Shown: positions 9,552 through 17,941, counted from the stretch's first letter. The stretch: 22,479 nucleotides of DNA from Circinella minor (GCA_016758965.1 JAEPRB010000434.1:1-22479), one strand, 5' to 3'. Notes: generated by a model from the sequence alone, not told the origin. Made by a program: numbers and translations.

Positions 9552-9584
9552 TTTCACCAACAGTCAAGCCCATCCCTGTTGGTG
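9542..9584 (+). promoter_or_regulatory. Programmed -1 ribosomal frameshift signal between gag and pol
   Basis: The heptamer A AAA AAC (9542-9548) is in the correct phase relative to gag codons AGA AAA AAC, with the gag stop TAA at 9549-9551 immediately after. Six bases later a perfect 9-bp stem follows: CACCAACAG (9555-9563) and CTGTTGGTG (9576-9584) with a 12-nt loop. The pol frame is open across this site in the -1 phase, giving CTA ATT TCA after slippage. X XXY YYZ plus a 5-9 nt spacer plus a structure is the established pattern of -1 frameshifting. It would make Gag-Pol as a minor product. Confidence 0.85.
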
Positions 9585-12500
9585 TCTCATTTTGTGACGT
9601 TTCTGACCAAGAGCAAATAAAAAATAAACAACTATTAGTTAAAGTGACAGACGATTTTCAGTACGACGAGGGCCTGCAAAGGTCCGACCAAAACTCAAGG
9701 AAAACTAGTATAGACGTTACATTATCTAGTACAAATTTTTTTCACAATAAAGACGTTCATTTTATATGTGAATCAGATTATTTTTGTGGTTTTTCAGATG
9801 GAGGTATTAATTTAAAAAATATGCAGGAAAAACATATTTTAATCCGACGTGATGGTACTATAAATGGGCATAGTGCTAGGATTCTGATTGATAGTGGTGC
9901 CACACATGACTTCGTGACGGTGTCTTTTCTTGAGAAAACAAACCTGGTCAAAAATACTTTTTCAACACCTGGTTCTTTCTTAAAACTTGCAGACGACTAT
10001 CAAACTCATTCAACATGCTACTTGGACGCAACCGTAGTAATGGACGACTTCACTTCATCTGTACGACTTTTTTCTGGTATTGTCAGCGACGCTCATGACG
10101 TTATTCTTGGAAAAAGCTGGCTTTACGACGAAAATCCTGATATAAACTGGCGAACTAATTCAGTAAAACCACGTTCAATACCTTCACCAATGGAAGTACA
10201 GTATGTTTCGCATTGTGCTAGCAACAAACTTATAAATAACTTATATGACGACGGTTTTGTTGTACTGCATTCAGAAAAAATTATTTTCGACGGTGAAAAT
10301 GCTACTGTACCTGGTTTGACTCAATTGTTGGACGAATATAACGACTGCTTTCCAGACGATTTACCTCCTGGTCTTTCTCCCAAACGACATGTTAACCACG
10401 CTATTCCTTTGGAACCTGGCTCAAAACCACCAGCACAACGCCTTTACCGACTTTCAACTCGCAAATTAGCTGAATTAAAAAAGACGTTGGACGATTTACT
10501 TGCTAAAGGTTGGATTCACCCTTCCAACGCTCCTTATGGTAGCCCTGTGCTTTTTGTAAGTAAGAAGGATGGATCTTTATGAATGGTGGTTGACTATCGA
10601 GCTCTCAACATGCTGACGATCAAGGACAAATATCTACTGGTTCGAACAGACGATCTTATTGCTCAGCTTCGAGGTGCTCGTATTCTTTCGAAGCTTGACT
10701 TATGCAGTGGATATCATCAAATCCGTTTACAAAAAGAAGACCAAGATAAGACTAGTTTCTTGACGCGCTATGGATCTTATGCATTTACGGTTCTGCCTTT
10801 TGGGTTGACGTCAGCACCTGGTACTTTTATGCGCTTGATGCAAGATATTTTTCGCGACCTATTGGATGTCTGTGTTATCATTTATTTGGACGATATTCTT
10901 ATTTATAGCAAGTCAACAGACGACCATCTTCGACATCTTCGCGACGTACTTACCCGACTTCGACGACACAAACTTTATGCAAAAAGTTCTAAGTGTGAGT
11001 TTGGAAAAACAGAATTGGAATTCCTTGGTCATATTGTATCTGGTGATAAAGTTAAGTGTGATCCACATAAACTTGACGCTATTAAGAAGTGGCCTACTTT
11101 AAAAAATATTGCAGACGTTCAATCATTTTTGGGATTGTATAATTTTTATAGGCAATATTGTCATGGTTATGCGATGGTTTTGACTCCTTTGACACGACTT
11201 CTTTGAAAAGATGTACCTTGGGAATGGGACGATAATTGTGAAAAAGCTTTTGTTGAATTAAAGCAACGTTTAACCACAACGCTAGTTTTGGCTCTTCCGG
11301 ATCCTGACCGCCATTTTTATTTGCATACTGATGCTGCATCTACGGTTGCAATTGGTGGTATTCTCAGTCAAGTCCAGGACGACGGTTTATTGCACCCTGT
11401 TGCCTATGCTTCAAGGACGTTAAAAAGTGCAGAGCTGAATTACCCATTACATGAACAAGAGTTATTGGCCGTTTCTTATTGTATTGACCAATGGAGACAT
11501 CATCTCGACGATAAAAAATTCACAGTATATACTGATAATCGAGCGATATCGACGATGCATTCCAAGAGTAAGAATTTATCCAAACGTCAGATTCGCTTGT
11601 TGGAAAAATTGATGTCATATCGATTTGACGTGCACCATATTCCTCGAGAAGAAAATACCGGTGCAGACGCGCTCTCCAAACGACCACCTTCGGAGTCTTC
11701 CTACCCAGACGTTTCAATGGAACTGTATTCTATCGTTCTTTCAGTGAGGGGGGAGACATTTGGCAAAGACTGTGCAAAGCATTATGCTGACAATTCTTTT
11801 TGGGCTGATATCTTATCCAAGTTACGAACAAATGACGATAATGACGAATATTCTTTAGACGATGGTATTATTTATCGTAACATGGATGGAAGACGACTTC
11901 TTTGTGTACTAAGAATGCCAACGCTACTCAATACAATTTTGCATGACGCTCATGATGTACCAGTAGTAGGACATAGGGGTATTGACGCCACAATGGAAAG
12001 ACTTTGCCGGACATACTTTTGGCCACATATGAACAAGACTGTTCGACGTTATATTGCTACTTGTGACGTATGCCAACGGACTAAGTCGACGAATCAAAAA
12101 CCTGCCGGATTACTTCAACCGCTACAAATAGCCGAAGGACGATGGACTTCTATTTCGGTGGATTTTATTGTACATTTGCCCAAGACGCCTCGCCATTTTG
12201 ATGCAATTGCCGTTTTTGTTGATCGCTTTTCGAAACATGCTCATTTCGCTCCTTGCAAGATGACAGATACAGCAGAGGATTTTGCTCACCTATTTTTGCA
12301 CGAAATATATCGACATCATGGATTGCCAAATGACATTGTATCAGATCGAGACGTACGCTTCACTTCTAAATTTTGGACGGCCTTAACAAAACTATTAGGA
12401 GTTCAGAGACGACTTTCTTCCAGTATGCACGCAGAATCAGACGGTCAGACTGAGCGCACAAACCGCAGTCTTGAAGACATGTTACGACGTTACGTGGCAT

Positions 12501-13228
12501 ATAATCAGAAGGATTGGGACGAATGGCTTCCTGTGTTGGAACATACATATAATGATACCAAGCATGCATCAATAAAATTGACACCTTTTTATGCGGATTT
12601 GGGACGACATGTATTACCAGCACTCCGACAAGGTGATGACGCAGTAAATAATGCCTATGCTGATGCACTTGCTAAGCGATTGGATGCCATTCGGATCGAC
12701 GTTACTCAATCTATTAAAGAAGCAACGGAACGACAAGCTGTGTATGCTAACCGGAAACGACGTGATTTGGTGCTTGAAGTTGGAAATCAAGTTTTAGTTA
12801 AGACGGCACATCTTAATCCTGATGTTTATTCCAATGCACCAACTAAGAAACTGCTTCCACGGTGGGCTGGTCCTTACAAAATATTAAAACGGATTGGCTC
12901 AGTTGCATATAAGCTTGATCTGCCGGCGACGATTAAAGCACATAATGTTTTTCATGTTAGTGCTCTCAAGGAATATTTGGAACCAGACAATAAGGATCGA
13001 CGACCTGAACGACCTCCTCCTGTGATTACCAATAATTCTGACGATGAATTTGAAGTTGAAGTTATTCTTGACAATCGTATACGAAGAAACAAGCTACAGT
13101 ACCTTGTAAAATGGAAAGGCTATCCATTACATGAAGCTACTTGGGAACCAGCGATGCATTTGGAACATGCTCCAAAAATATTGCAAGAATATCTTACTTC
13201 GAAGCAACAACCTGCTAAGGATGTATGA
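9548..13228 (+). pseudogene. pol: Chromovirus Pol (protease, RT, RNase H, integrase, chromodomain) with two premature stops
   Basis: Expressed as a -1 fusion to Gag. Domains in order: protease, LIDSGAT (Asp codon 9890-9892); reverse transcriptase, SPVLFVSKKDGSL, MVVDYRALN, FTVLPFGLTSAPGTF and an intact YLDD (10883-10894); RNase H, HTDAAS, LHEQELLAVSY, YTDN and NTGADALSKR; integrase with a zinc region ending CDVC (12062-12073), Asp 12161-12163, Asp 12344-12346 and Glu 12452-12454, giving D-D-35-E; the GPY motif (RWAGPYKILKRIGS); and a chromodomain (about 13036-13200, LQYLVKWKGYPLHEATWEP). The natural stop is TGA 13226-13228. TGA at 10580-10582 (DGSL*MVV) and at 11204-11206 (TRLL*KDVP) both stand where Arg is usual, fitting CGA to TGA. 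All visible catalytic residues are intact, so inactivation is recent. Confidence 0.93.
11746..11756 (+). other. Candidate central polypurine tract
   Basis: GAGGGGGGAGA inside pol, between RNase H and integrase. It closely resembles the tract just upstream of the 3' LTR (GGGGGAGAA) and a third one at 13514-13525. Some retroviruses and Ty1 use an internal tract as a second start of plus-strand DNA. Whether this one does so is inference. Confidence 0.4.
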
Positions 13229-13347
13229 GATGATGTATCTCTACCTAAGCGACGATGGGGACGACCACCAAAACAATTACGAAGACGATAAAAATATTAT
13301 TAAGTATTTTTTTTATTGTTATTTTTCCTTTTTCGTTTTGGTGTTAC

Positions 13348-13376
<29 letters not shown>
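13348..13376 (+). repeat. A29 homopolymer
   Basis: An uninterrupted run of 29 A in the element's 3' region. It might be slippage-expanded, or a trace of a captured polyadenylated RNA. The length may be affected by sequencing error. Confidence 0.8.
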
Positions 13377-13379
<3 letters not shown>

Positions 13380-13513
13380 ACTATTTTATTTTTTTTTTAC
13401 TTCACTCTTTTTTGAAAAGACGATTCTTTTTCTACAATTTTTTTTTTTTTTTAGCTAGTAATGCTGCAGACGCTCTTTGCTCATTTTCTGTTCCTTTCTC
13501 AAGACGTTATATT

Positions 13514-13525
13514 GAGGGGGGAGGG
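13514..13525 (+). other. Second polypurine tract, upstream duplicate
   Basis: GAGGGGGGAGGG follows GACGTTATATT. The true tract at 13839-13850 follows GACGTTATATAG. The shared context suggests an old duplication of the tract plus flank about 325 bp apart, perhaps the edge of a former LTR start. Confidence 0.4.
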
Positions 13526-13679
13526 CCTAAACCCGGCTTGCTATTGCTTCGACGATTTTGAATTTTAGATAATATTAGATGATAGTTGATAGAAGCAGAC
13601 GATTGGGTTGACGAAAAACGTTTCTGTCACTGCTGTGAAGGGTTCCAGCATATGATATAACTTAGACGATTCACTAAGG

Positions 13680-13892
13680 ATGGTGTATATCCTACTCGCA
13701 AATCGACGCATTAACAACATGCTAGCAAACCAAGGACGACGTACGAAACTGACGCAAATCAAGAAGTACTTGGACGATGTCGACGGATTGACAGCGAGAT
13801 ACCCCGACACTCTTACATTGATGGGTGGACGTTATATAGATGGGGGAGAATGTAATGATGTAAGACCATTACGACGATATATTCAACCATAA
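13680..13892 (+). CDS. Small open reading frame at the element's 3' end, function unknown
   Basis: ATG at 13680 opens 70 codons that run through the polypurine tract and 40 bp into the 3' LTR. The product is hydrophilic and basic (MVYILLANRRINNMLANQG, then KLTQIKKYLDDVDG), without signal peptide, membrane segment or recognisable motif. It reads more like a normal protein than the low-complexity frames around it, but the length is within chance and the segment is also very rich in GACG, which by itself gives Asp, Arg and Thr codons. It could be a remnant accessory gene or nothing. Confidence 0.2.
   Translation: MVYILLANRRINNMLANQGRRTKLTQIKKYLDDVDGLTARYPDTLTLMGGRYIDGGECNDVRPLRRYIQP
13839..13850 (+). 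other. Polypurine tract of the chromovirus
   Basis: GATGGGGGAGAA immediately before the TG of the 3' LTR at 13851. This is the expected primer site for plus-strand DNA synthesis. Confidence 0.8.
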
Positions 13893-14227
13893 GGTTGTTA
13901 ATCTACATGCTTATCCGCGGAATACTAAGGATAGACGATAGCATGGTTGAGCACATGGTTGGATATAGAAATATTAGAATAGTTATTCTATATAGAAATG
14001 TTGATCATTAATATTAGATATATATTAGTTAGATGTAAATTAGCCCCTGATATTTCGACGTATATAAATAAAGGGTTTCCTGACAACCAGGAAACAGTAA
14101 TTCGTTTTTATCATATATATTCTCGAGCCCCTTTTCTTTCTACCAATATTTAACTATTACACTTCCTCGTAAACTGGCTGATAGAACCCGATTATAAGTA
14201 TACAATAATCAGTCATACGCTATTACA
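13851..14227 (+). repeat. 3' LTR of the chromovirus
   Basis: 377 bp, TGTAAT...ATTACA, no length change against the 5' LTR and nine transitions. Followed by CACAA (14228-14232), the right target duplication. It should supply the RNA 3' end. Confidence 0.95.
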
Positions 14228-15075
14228 CACAATCTTTCGCCACATCTAACACAGGTATTACGTCAACTTTTGGACAATCTGCTTTTACCAGTCAACAGAC
14301 ACCAAACTGGAAGCCACCAAACACCATCAGACCTCCCGCGGGAAATCAATGGATGTAAGTGAGAAACGCCCTAAACGATATGGAAATAGACTCGCCATCA
14401 GAAGAAGCGGGAAATAAAATCAATAAAAATATTTCGCCTTTTCCACCAAAAGTTCTGCCTCACACCAGATCAGCTGAGAAATTGATAGAAGAAAACAAAG
14501 TGATTTCTCAGGAAAACGCTAAAAACAGTAAAAATAAGGAACCAAAGAAGTGTCAAAAAAGGCAATCGCTACAGAAAAACAAAATTAGTACCTCGTCACA
14601 AAACATTATCAATAAAGAACTATACGATATATCCACCGATATTCTCAACCATAAAGCAGATATAAGTTTTGCACAATTATTAAAACTGGCCCCATCAATG
14701 AGAAGGTAATTCTTGGGAATAAGTAAAACAGCAAGATCTCTTTCAGTACTAGATGAAGAAGCACCTCTACCACTTACAATAACAGCCCTTTATGGAAATT
14801 TTGTTATCAATAGCGTACATATACGAACACTAATAGACACTGGAGCAAGCAAAAGTTGTATATCGAAAACTTTGGTTAAATGACTAGGATTAAAAATAGA
14901 AGAACCATCAACTTCAATCTTTATATTAGGAAATGGAGATCGCCATGCGTCACTCGGCATAATTAGGAACGTCCCAATTCAACCTGATGCCACCGAACCA
15001 ATATGAATCTCATTAGAAGTTTTACCTACATCCTCAGTCGATCTCATAATTGGAAACAACTGGTTAGGGCAACCC
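14228..15075 (+). pseudogene. Gag C-terminus and aspartic protease of the old Ty3-type element
   Basis: The frame continues from 7203 across the chromovirus: SFATSNTGITSTFGQSAF, then KPPNTIRPPAGNQW, a long Lys/Asn/Ser-rich linker, DISFAQLLKLAPSMRR and a retropepsin-like protease. The protease shows ALYGNFVINSVHIRTLIDTGA with the active-site motif DTGAS near 14836, and VDLIIGNNWLG (about 15040-15070), the usual second block. Stops are TAA 14356-14358, TAA 14707-14709, TGA 14881-14883 and TGA 15004-15006; both TGA fit CGA to TGA. Homology ends at about 15075, where different sequence (CAGCAGCGGTGG) begins, so reverse transcriptase is missing at this side. Its pol may have looked like that at 803-4089. 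Confidence 0.78.
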
Positions 15076-15293
15076 CAGCAGCGGTGGTAAAATACATTTT
15101 TTGTAAAATAGAACCCACAATGTATTTCTAGCAGTGGTTGTAAATGGGGTGGCAAAATAGATCGGTTGGAAAAAAAATGACAATCATTTGTAAATTGCAT
15201 ACCCGCACTCAGGGGAGGCAAAAATTTTTTCTCCTTCTTTTACTTAAACCTTATTGTTTTATTAAAGTTTATTTTACTACCATTGATAATATC
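15076..15293. other. Non-coding leader ahead of the Myb-like exon, possibly a transposon end
   Basis: The old protease frame stops matching at about 15075. The next bases contain repeated G/T-rich words (CAGCGGTGG at 15079, CAGTGGTTG at 15132, GGGGTGGC at 15147) each followed by A-rich runs such as AAAATA, which look like the subterminal repeats of a DNA transposon. A matching right end was not found, because the segment is interrupted by later insertions. Confidence 0.3.
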
Positions 15294-15635
15294 ATGTCTT
15301 CTAAGAAAATTACTTCTCGAGGTCCTAGCTTTCTCCCTTATGAGGATAAGCAGCTTTGCTCTTCTTGGCTTGAAAAATCCGAGTGTTCGATCAGGGGTTG
15401 TGAGAAAAAGTTTCTCACTCACTGGAAAGAAGGCACCGATCACTACAACAGTGAAAGAGAAAGTGCTGTCAAGAAGGCAAACGAAAGAACTGGACGAAAC
15501 GATGAGCCAGTGATTCGCACGCTTGCGTCTCTGAAAACCCAGTAGAATACAATCCACCCAATTGTTTTCAAGTTTTGTGGGCACTATCAACGCCTGCTTA
15601 GTGACAACCGAAGTGGTATGACTACTGAAGATGTT
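15294..15635 (+). pseudogene. Myb/SANT-like DNA-binding protein, first exon
   Basis: ATG 15294 starts MSSKKITSRGPSFLPYEDK, with EDKQLCSSWL and later SLKTQ*NTIHPIVFKFCGHY and NRSGMTTEDVV. This is the pattern of the Myb/SANT-like trihelix found in proteins of PIF/Harbinger-type and related transposons: a Trp in the first helix and Lys..Gln-Trp in the third. TAG at 15543-15545 stands exactly where the third-helix Trp is expected (TGG to TAG). The frame ends at GTT followed by GTAAGT (15636-15641), a perfect splice donor, so the gene was probably spliced. The Tc1 element lies 8 bases into that intron. I found no downstream exon. Family assignment is from memory of motifs and moderate. Confidence 0.55.
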
Positions 15636-15648
15636 GTAAGTAAATATA

Positions 15649-15863
15649 CACTGGCTCACAAAAGTGTTCGTCACTCTATTACTTTTGTCTTCTTACTTCT
15701 GTATCTCAGTAACTACTAACACCAAAAAGATAAAATTTATATCAAAAGAATTACAAATCAAAATTGAATCTGAAACTAAATTAAAAGCAGAGCTTAAAGA
15801 ATAAGAGTATTTCAAGAGCAGCTAACAAAGATAAATACATTGACGAACACTTTTGTGAGCACC
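15649..15863. repeat. Left terminal segment of the Tc1 element with two opposed TIR copies
   Basis: The outer repeat starts CACTGGCTCAC; an inverted copy, TGACGAACACTTTTGTGAGC, ends the segment at 15841-15860. The 215-bp segment can fold into a hairpin. The copy at 15841 lacks the CAGTG end, reading GAGCACC instead. Confidence 0.8.
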
Positions 15864-15900
15864 TTAAAAATATTAGAAATAATAATAAATAACTTTTTAT

Positions 15901-16932
15901 TTAGTAATCTGTCCATAATCCTTTTCGCTGAATAACTTGTTCTACTCTTCGTGGCATTGTATATATGTATTTTCGGCACTCTTTAGCTGTAATATCATAC
16001 CAAATTTTAGATGAACGTTCAAATAATTCATCTAAATTAGCAGCAGGCTTACTATAGCTATTATAAAGTCTTCTTTTTAATAATGCCCACATATTTTCAA
16101 TCGGATTTAAGTCAGGTGACTAGGGAGGCCATTCCATAACCTTGAAATCTTGTTTTTGTAACCATTCTTGTACCATTTTAGCTGTATGCTTAGGATCATT
16201 ATCATGCATAAACTCTACTTGACTAGGGTCTAAGTTATAATACTCAATACTTGCCATCAAGTCATCTTGCAAAATACTTAAATAATCTTCCTTGCACATA
16301 TTTTTATCTCCAACATCAACTAAATAGCCAACACCAGCAGCAGAAAAACAACTCCAGACCATTAAACGACCTCCACAGTTTTTTCTTGTTCCATTAATAT
16401 TATGTTTCTGAAGTCTTGCCCCCTTTTTAATATAGGTATATTGATTGCCATCTGACCCAAAACGATTGACCCTAGTCTCATCAGACCATATAACTTGCTC
16501 CCAGTCTTTAACTGTCCAATGGCGATGCTTATATGCCCATTTAAGTCTCTTTTTTATATTATCATTACTAAGAGCTGGCTTCTTTGGCTTAACTTTTGCT
16601 TGAAAACCTGCCTTTTGAAGGACTCTTCTTGTTGTTTGAGCACAAACATTAATATTAAAGTCTGTTTGGAGCATTTTGGTAGCCTCCACAGCATTAGAAA
16701 TAACACCAGATGCCACAGAATATGTAAGAAAGTTTATATCACGTGACTTTAGTATAGCTGGTCTACCTTTTTTAGCTACTGTAGGTAATAATCCCAAAGA
16801 GTTTCTTATTTTAGAAATCTTGCCAGTACTAACACCAACTTTCTTATTAATATATCGAACAGAGTAGCCACCTTTTAGAAGCACTTTTACTGAATTCAGT
16901 TGGTCATTGCTAATGGGATTAGAGTACGCCAT
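15901..16932 (-). pseudogene. Tc1-type DD34E transposase with one in-frame stop
   Basis: Cut-and-paste transposase that binds the terminal repeats and joins DNA at TA. ATG at 16932-16930, stop TAA at 15903-15901, 343 codons, a normal Tc1 length. An N-terminal helix-turn-helix (LLKGGYSVRYINKKVGVS) is followed by a second DNA-binding region (AKKGRPAILKSRD), then the catalytic domain: Asp in VIWSDETRV, Asp in MHDNDPKHTA and Glu in LNPIENMW, 34 residues after the second Asp. TAG at 16122-16120 replaces the conserved Gln of WPPQSPDLNP, fitting CAG to TAG. Everything else is intact, so the stop is probably recent. Transcribed against the chromovirus and inserted in the intron of the Myb-like gene. 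Confidence 0.95.
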
Positions 16933-17105
16933 TTGAATTAACTAATTCCTAATTCTAATTGAAATGACAAATGTCAAAATCAGAATGAACACAATAAAAG
17001 TAATATTTTCTGAACGTAATAATATTACACAATGTATATATAAAATATAAAAGTAAACGCTTACATTTTGAGATAATAAGAGACAATATTTTGTTAAATT
17101 TTGAG

Positions 17106-17320
17106 GGTGCTTATAAAAGTGTTCATCACTATTGTTTACTTTAACCCTTAACTTTTAAGTCACAAAATTATTAAAACCCAGTTTTTTTTATATTTTTGAA
17201 ACGCCGAAATGTAGACAATTTGATAACTATAAGCCACACCTTTCTATTATTTCTGGTTGTAGAGATATCAGGGTAAAAAGCTAAAATTATAGAATTGACG
17301 AACACTTTTGTGAGCCAGTG
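17106..17320. repeat. Right terminal segment of the Tc1 element with two opposed TIR copies
   Basis: A 23-bp inner copy at 17106-17128 starts GGTGCTTATAAAAGTG and matches the reverse complement of 15841-15863 at 20 of 23 positions, the three differences being transitions. The outer repeat at 17296-17320 is perfect against the left end. The segment is 215 bp, the same length as the left one, although the sequence between the repeats is much diverged. Confidence 0.78.
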
Positions 17321-17322
17321 TA

Positions 17323-17563
17323 CAATAACTATAACAGAATACGTTATTAATAATTAAATGTATAGTTAAATATAAGAACTATATGGACACTGTGCTTCAA
17401 AGATCATTTATCAAAATATAAAAGTTCCTGAAAACCATTCTAGTGCTATTATATTATTATCTAACACACACCCATTTATGGTTGTTTACTTGTTCTTATC
17501 CAAAAATAAACATTATTTTTCTTTTTCGCCAATATGTTTATCCTATGTATATACAATACATTC
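17323..17563. other. AT-rich interval between the Tc1 element and the solo LTR
   Basis: No coding potential is visible. It should be the continuation of the intron that begins at 15636. The CATTC at 17559-17563 is the left target duplication of the solo LTR. Confidence 0.4.
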
Positions 17564-17941
17564 TGTAATGGTGTAAGGCCATTACGACGATATATTCAAC
17601 CATGAGGTTGTTGATCTACATGCTTATCCGCGGAATACTAAGGATAGACGATAGCATAGTTGAGCGCATGGTTGGATATGAAAATATTATAATAGTTATT
17701 CTATATAGACATGTTGATCATTGATATTAGATATATATTAGTTAGATGTAAATTAGCCTCTGATATTTCGACGTATATAAATAAAGGGTTTCCTGACAAC
17801 CAGGAAACAGTAATTCATTTTTATCATATATATTCTCGTACCCCCTTTTCTTTCTACTAATATTTAACTATTACACTTCCTCATAAACTGGCTGATAGAA
17901 CCTGATTGTAAGTATACAATAATCAGTCATGCGCTATTACA
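17564..17941 (+). mobile_element. Solo LTR of the chromovirus family, target duplication CATTC
   Basis: 378 bp, TGTAAT...ATTACA, clearly the same LTR as at 7204 and 13851 but more diverged (roughly 15-20 differences, mostly transitions, plus a 1-bp gain near 17840). It is flanked by CATTC at 17559-17563 and 17942-17946. A solo LTR with intact duplication arises by recombination between the two LTRs of a full insertion. The TATA box, the TATA-proximal hairpin and all three GACG motifs are retained. Confidence 0.95.

Larger units (their letters stand above)
13229..13850 (+). other. Non-coding 3' region of the chromovirus
   Basis: About 620 bp between the pol stop and the 3' LTR. It contains a 29-base A run (13348-13376), a T run (about 13438-13453), a second polypurine tract (13514-13525), a 70-codon open frame starting at 13680 and the true polypurine tract. 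GACG occurs about 16 times here, a higher density than in pol, although nothing obliges it through coding. A long 3' untranslated region is unusual for a compact Ty3-type element and suggests RNA-level function or captured sequence. Confidence 0.6.
7204..14227 (+). mobile_element. Complete Ty3-type chromovirus retrotransposon (7,024 bp), target duplication CACAA
   Basis: Two 377-bp LTRs (7204-7580 and 13851-14227) enclose a primer-binding site, gag, pol in the order protease, reverse transcriptase, RNase H, integrase and chromodomain, and a polypurine tract. The direct flanks are CACAA at 7199-7203 and 14228-14232. Domain order and the C-terminal chromodomain place it in the chromovirus branch of Ty3/Metaviridae. 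The LTRs differ at 9 positions, all transitions (about 2.4 %), so the insertion is fairly recent. Four premature stops (two in gag, two in pol) make this copy non-autonomous. It inserted into the gag frame of an older element. GACG is strongly over-represented on the plus strand through the whole element. Confidence 0.95.
15649..17320 (-). mobile_element. Tc1/mariner element (1,672 bp) flanked by TA
   Basis: Perfect 25-bp terminal inverted repeats at 15649-15673 and 17296-17320 (outer bases CACTGGCTCACAAAAGTG) are flanked by TA on both sides (15647-15648 and 17321-17322), the diagnostic target duplication. A single transposase gene lies between on the minus strand. Each end carries an additional inward-facing, inverted copy of the repeat core at 15841-15863 and 17106-17128, so each terminus is a segment of about 215 bp bounded by inverted repeats. 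One stop codon disables the transposase. Confidence 0.95.

Noticed and set aside
13255..13561. Open frames across the A29 and T-rich stretch.
   Set aside because: They consist of poly-Lys and poly-Phe from homopolymers and are not protein-like.
8304..16122. Recurrent TAG and TGA in otherwise good frames might mean an altered genetic code (TAG as Gln).
   Set aside because: TGA would need to be Arg, TAA also occurs inside frames, and other frames here end normally at TAA and TGA. C-to-T mutation explains all cases more simply.
16495..16867. Plus-strand frames inside the Tc1 transposase.
   Set aside because: They are antisense shadows of the transposase coding sequence.
15138..17485. Terminal repeats of the Myb-like transposon (TAAATGGGGTG at 15142, and a similar word inverted near 17470).
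   Set aside because: Only about nine bases match and the flanks do not; too weak to call.
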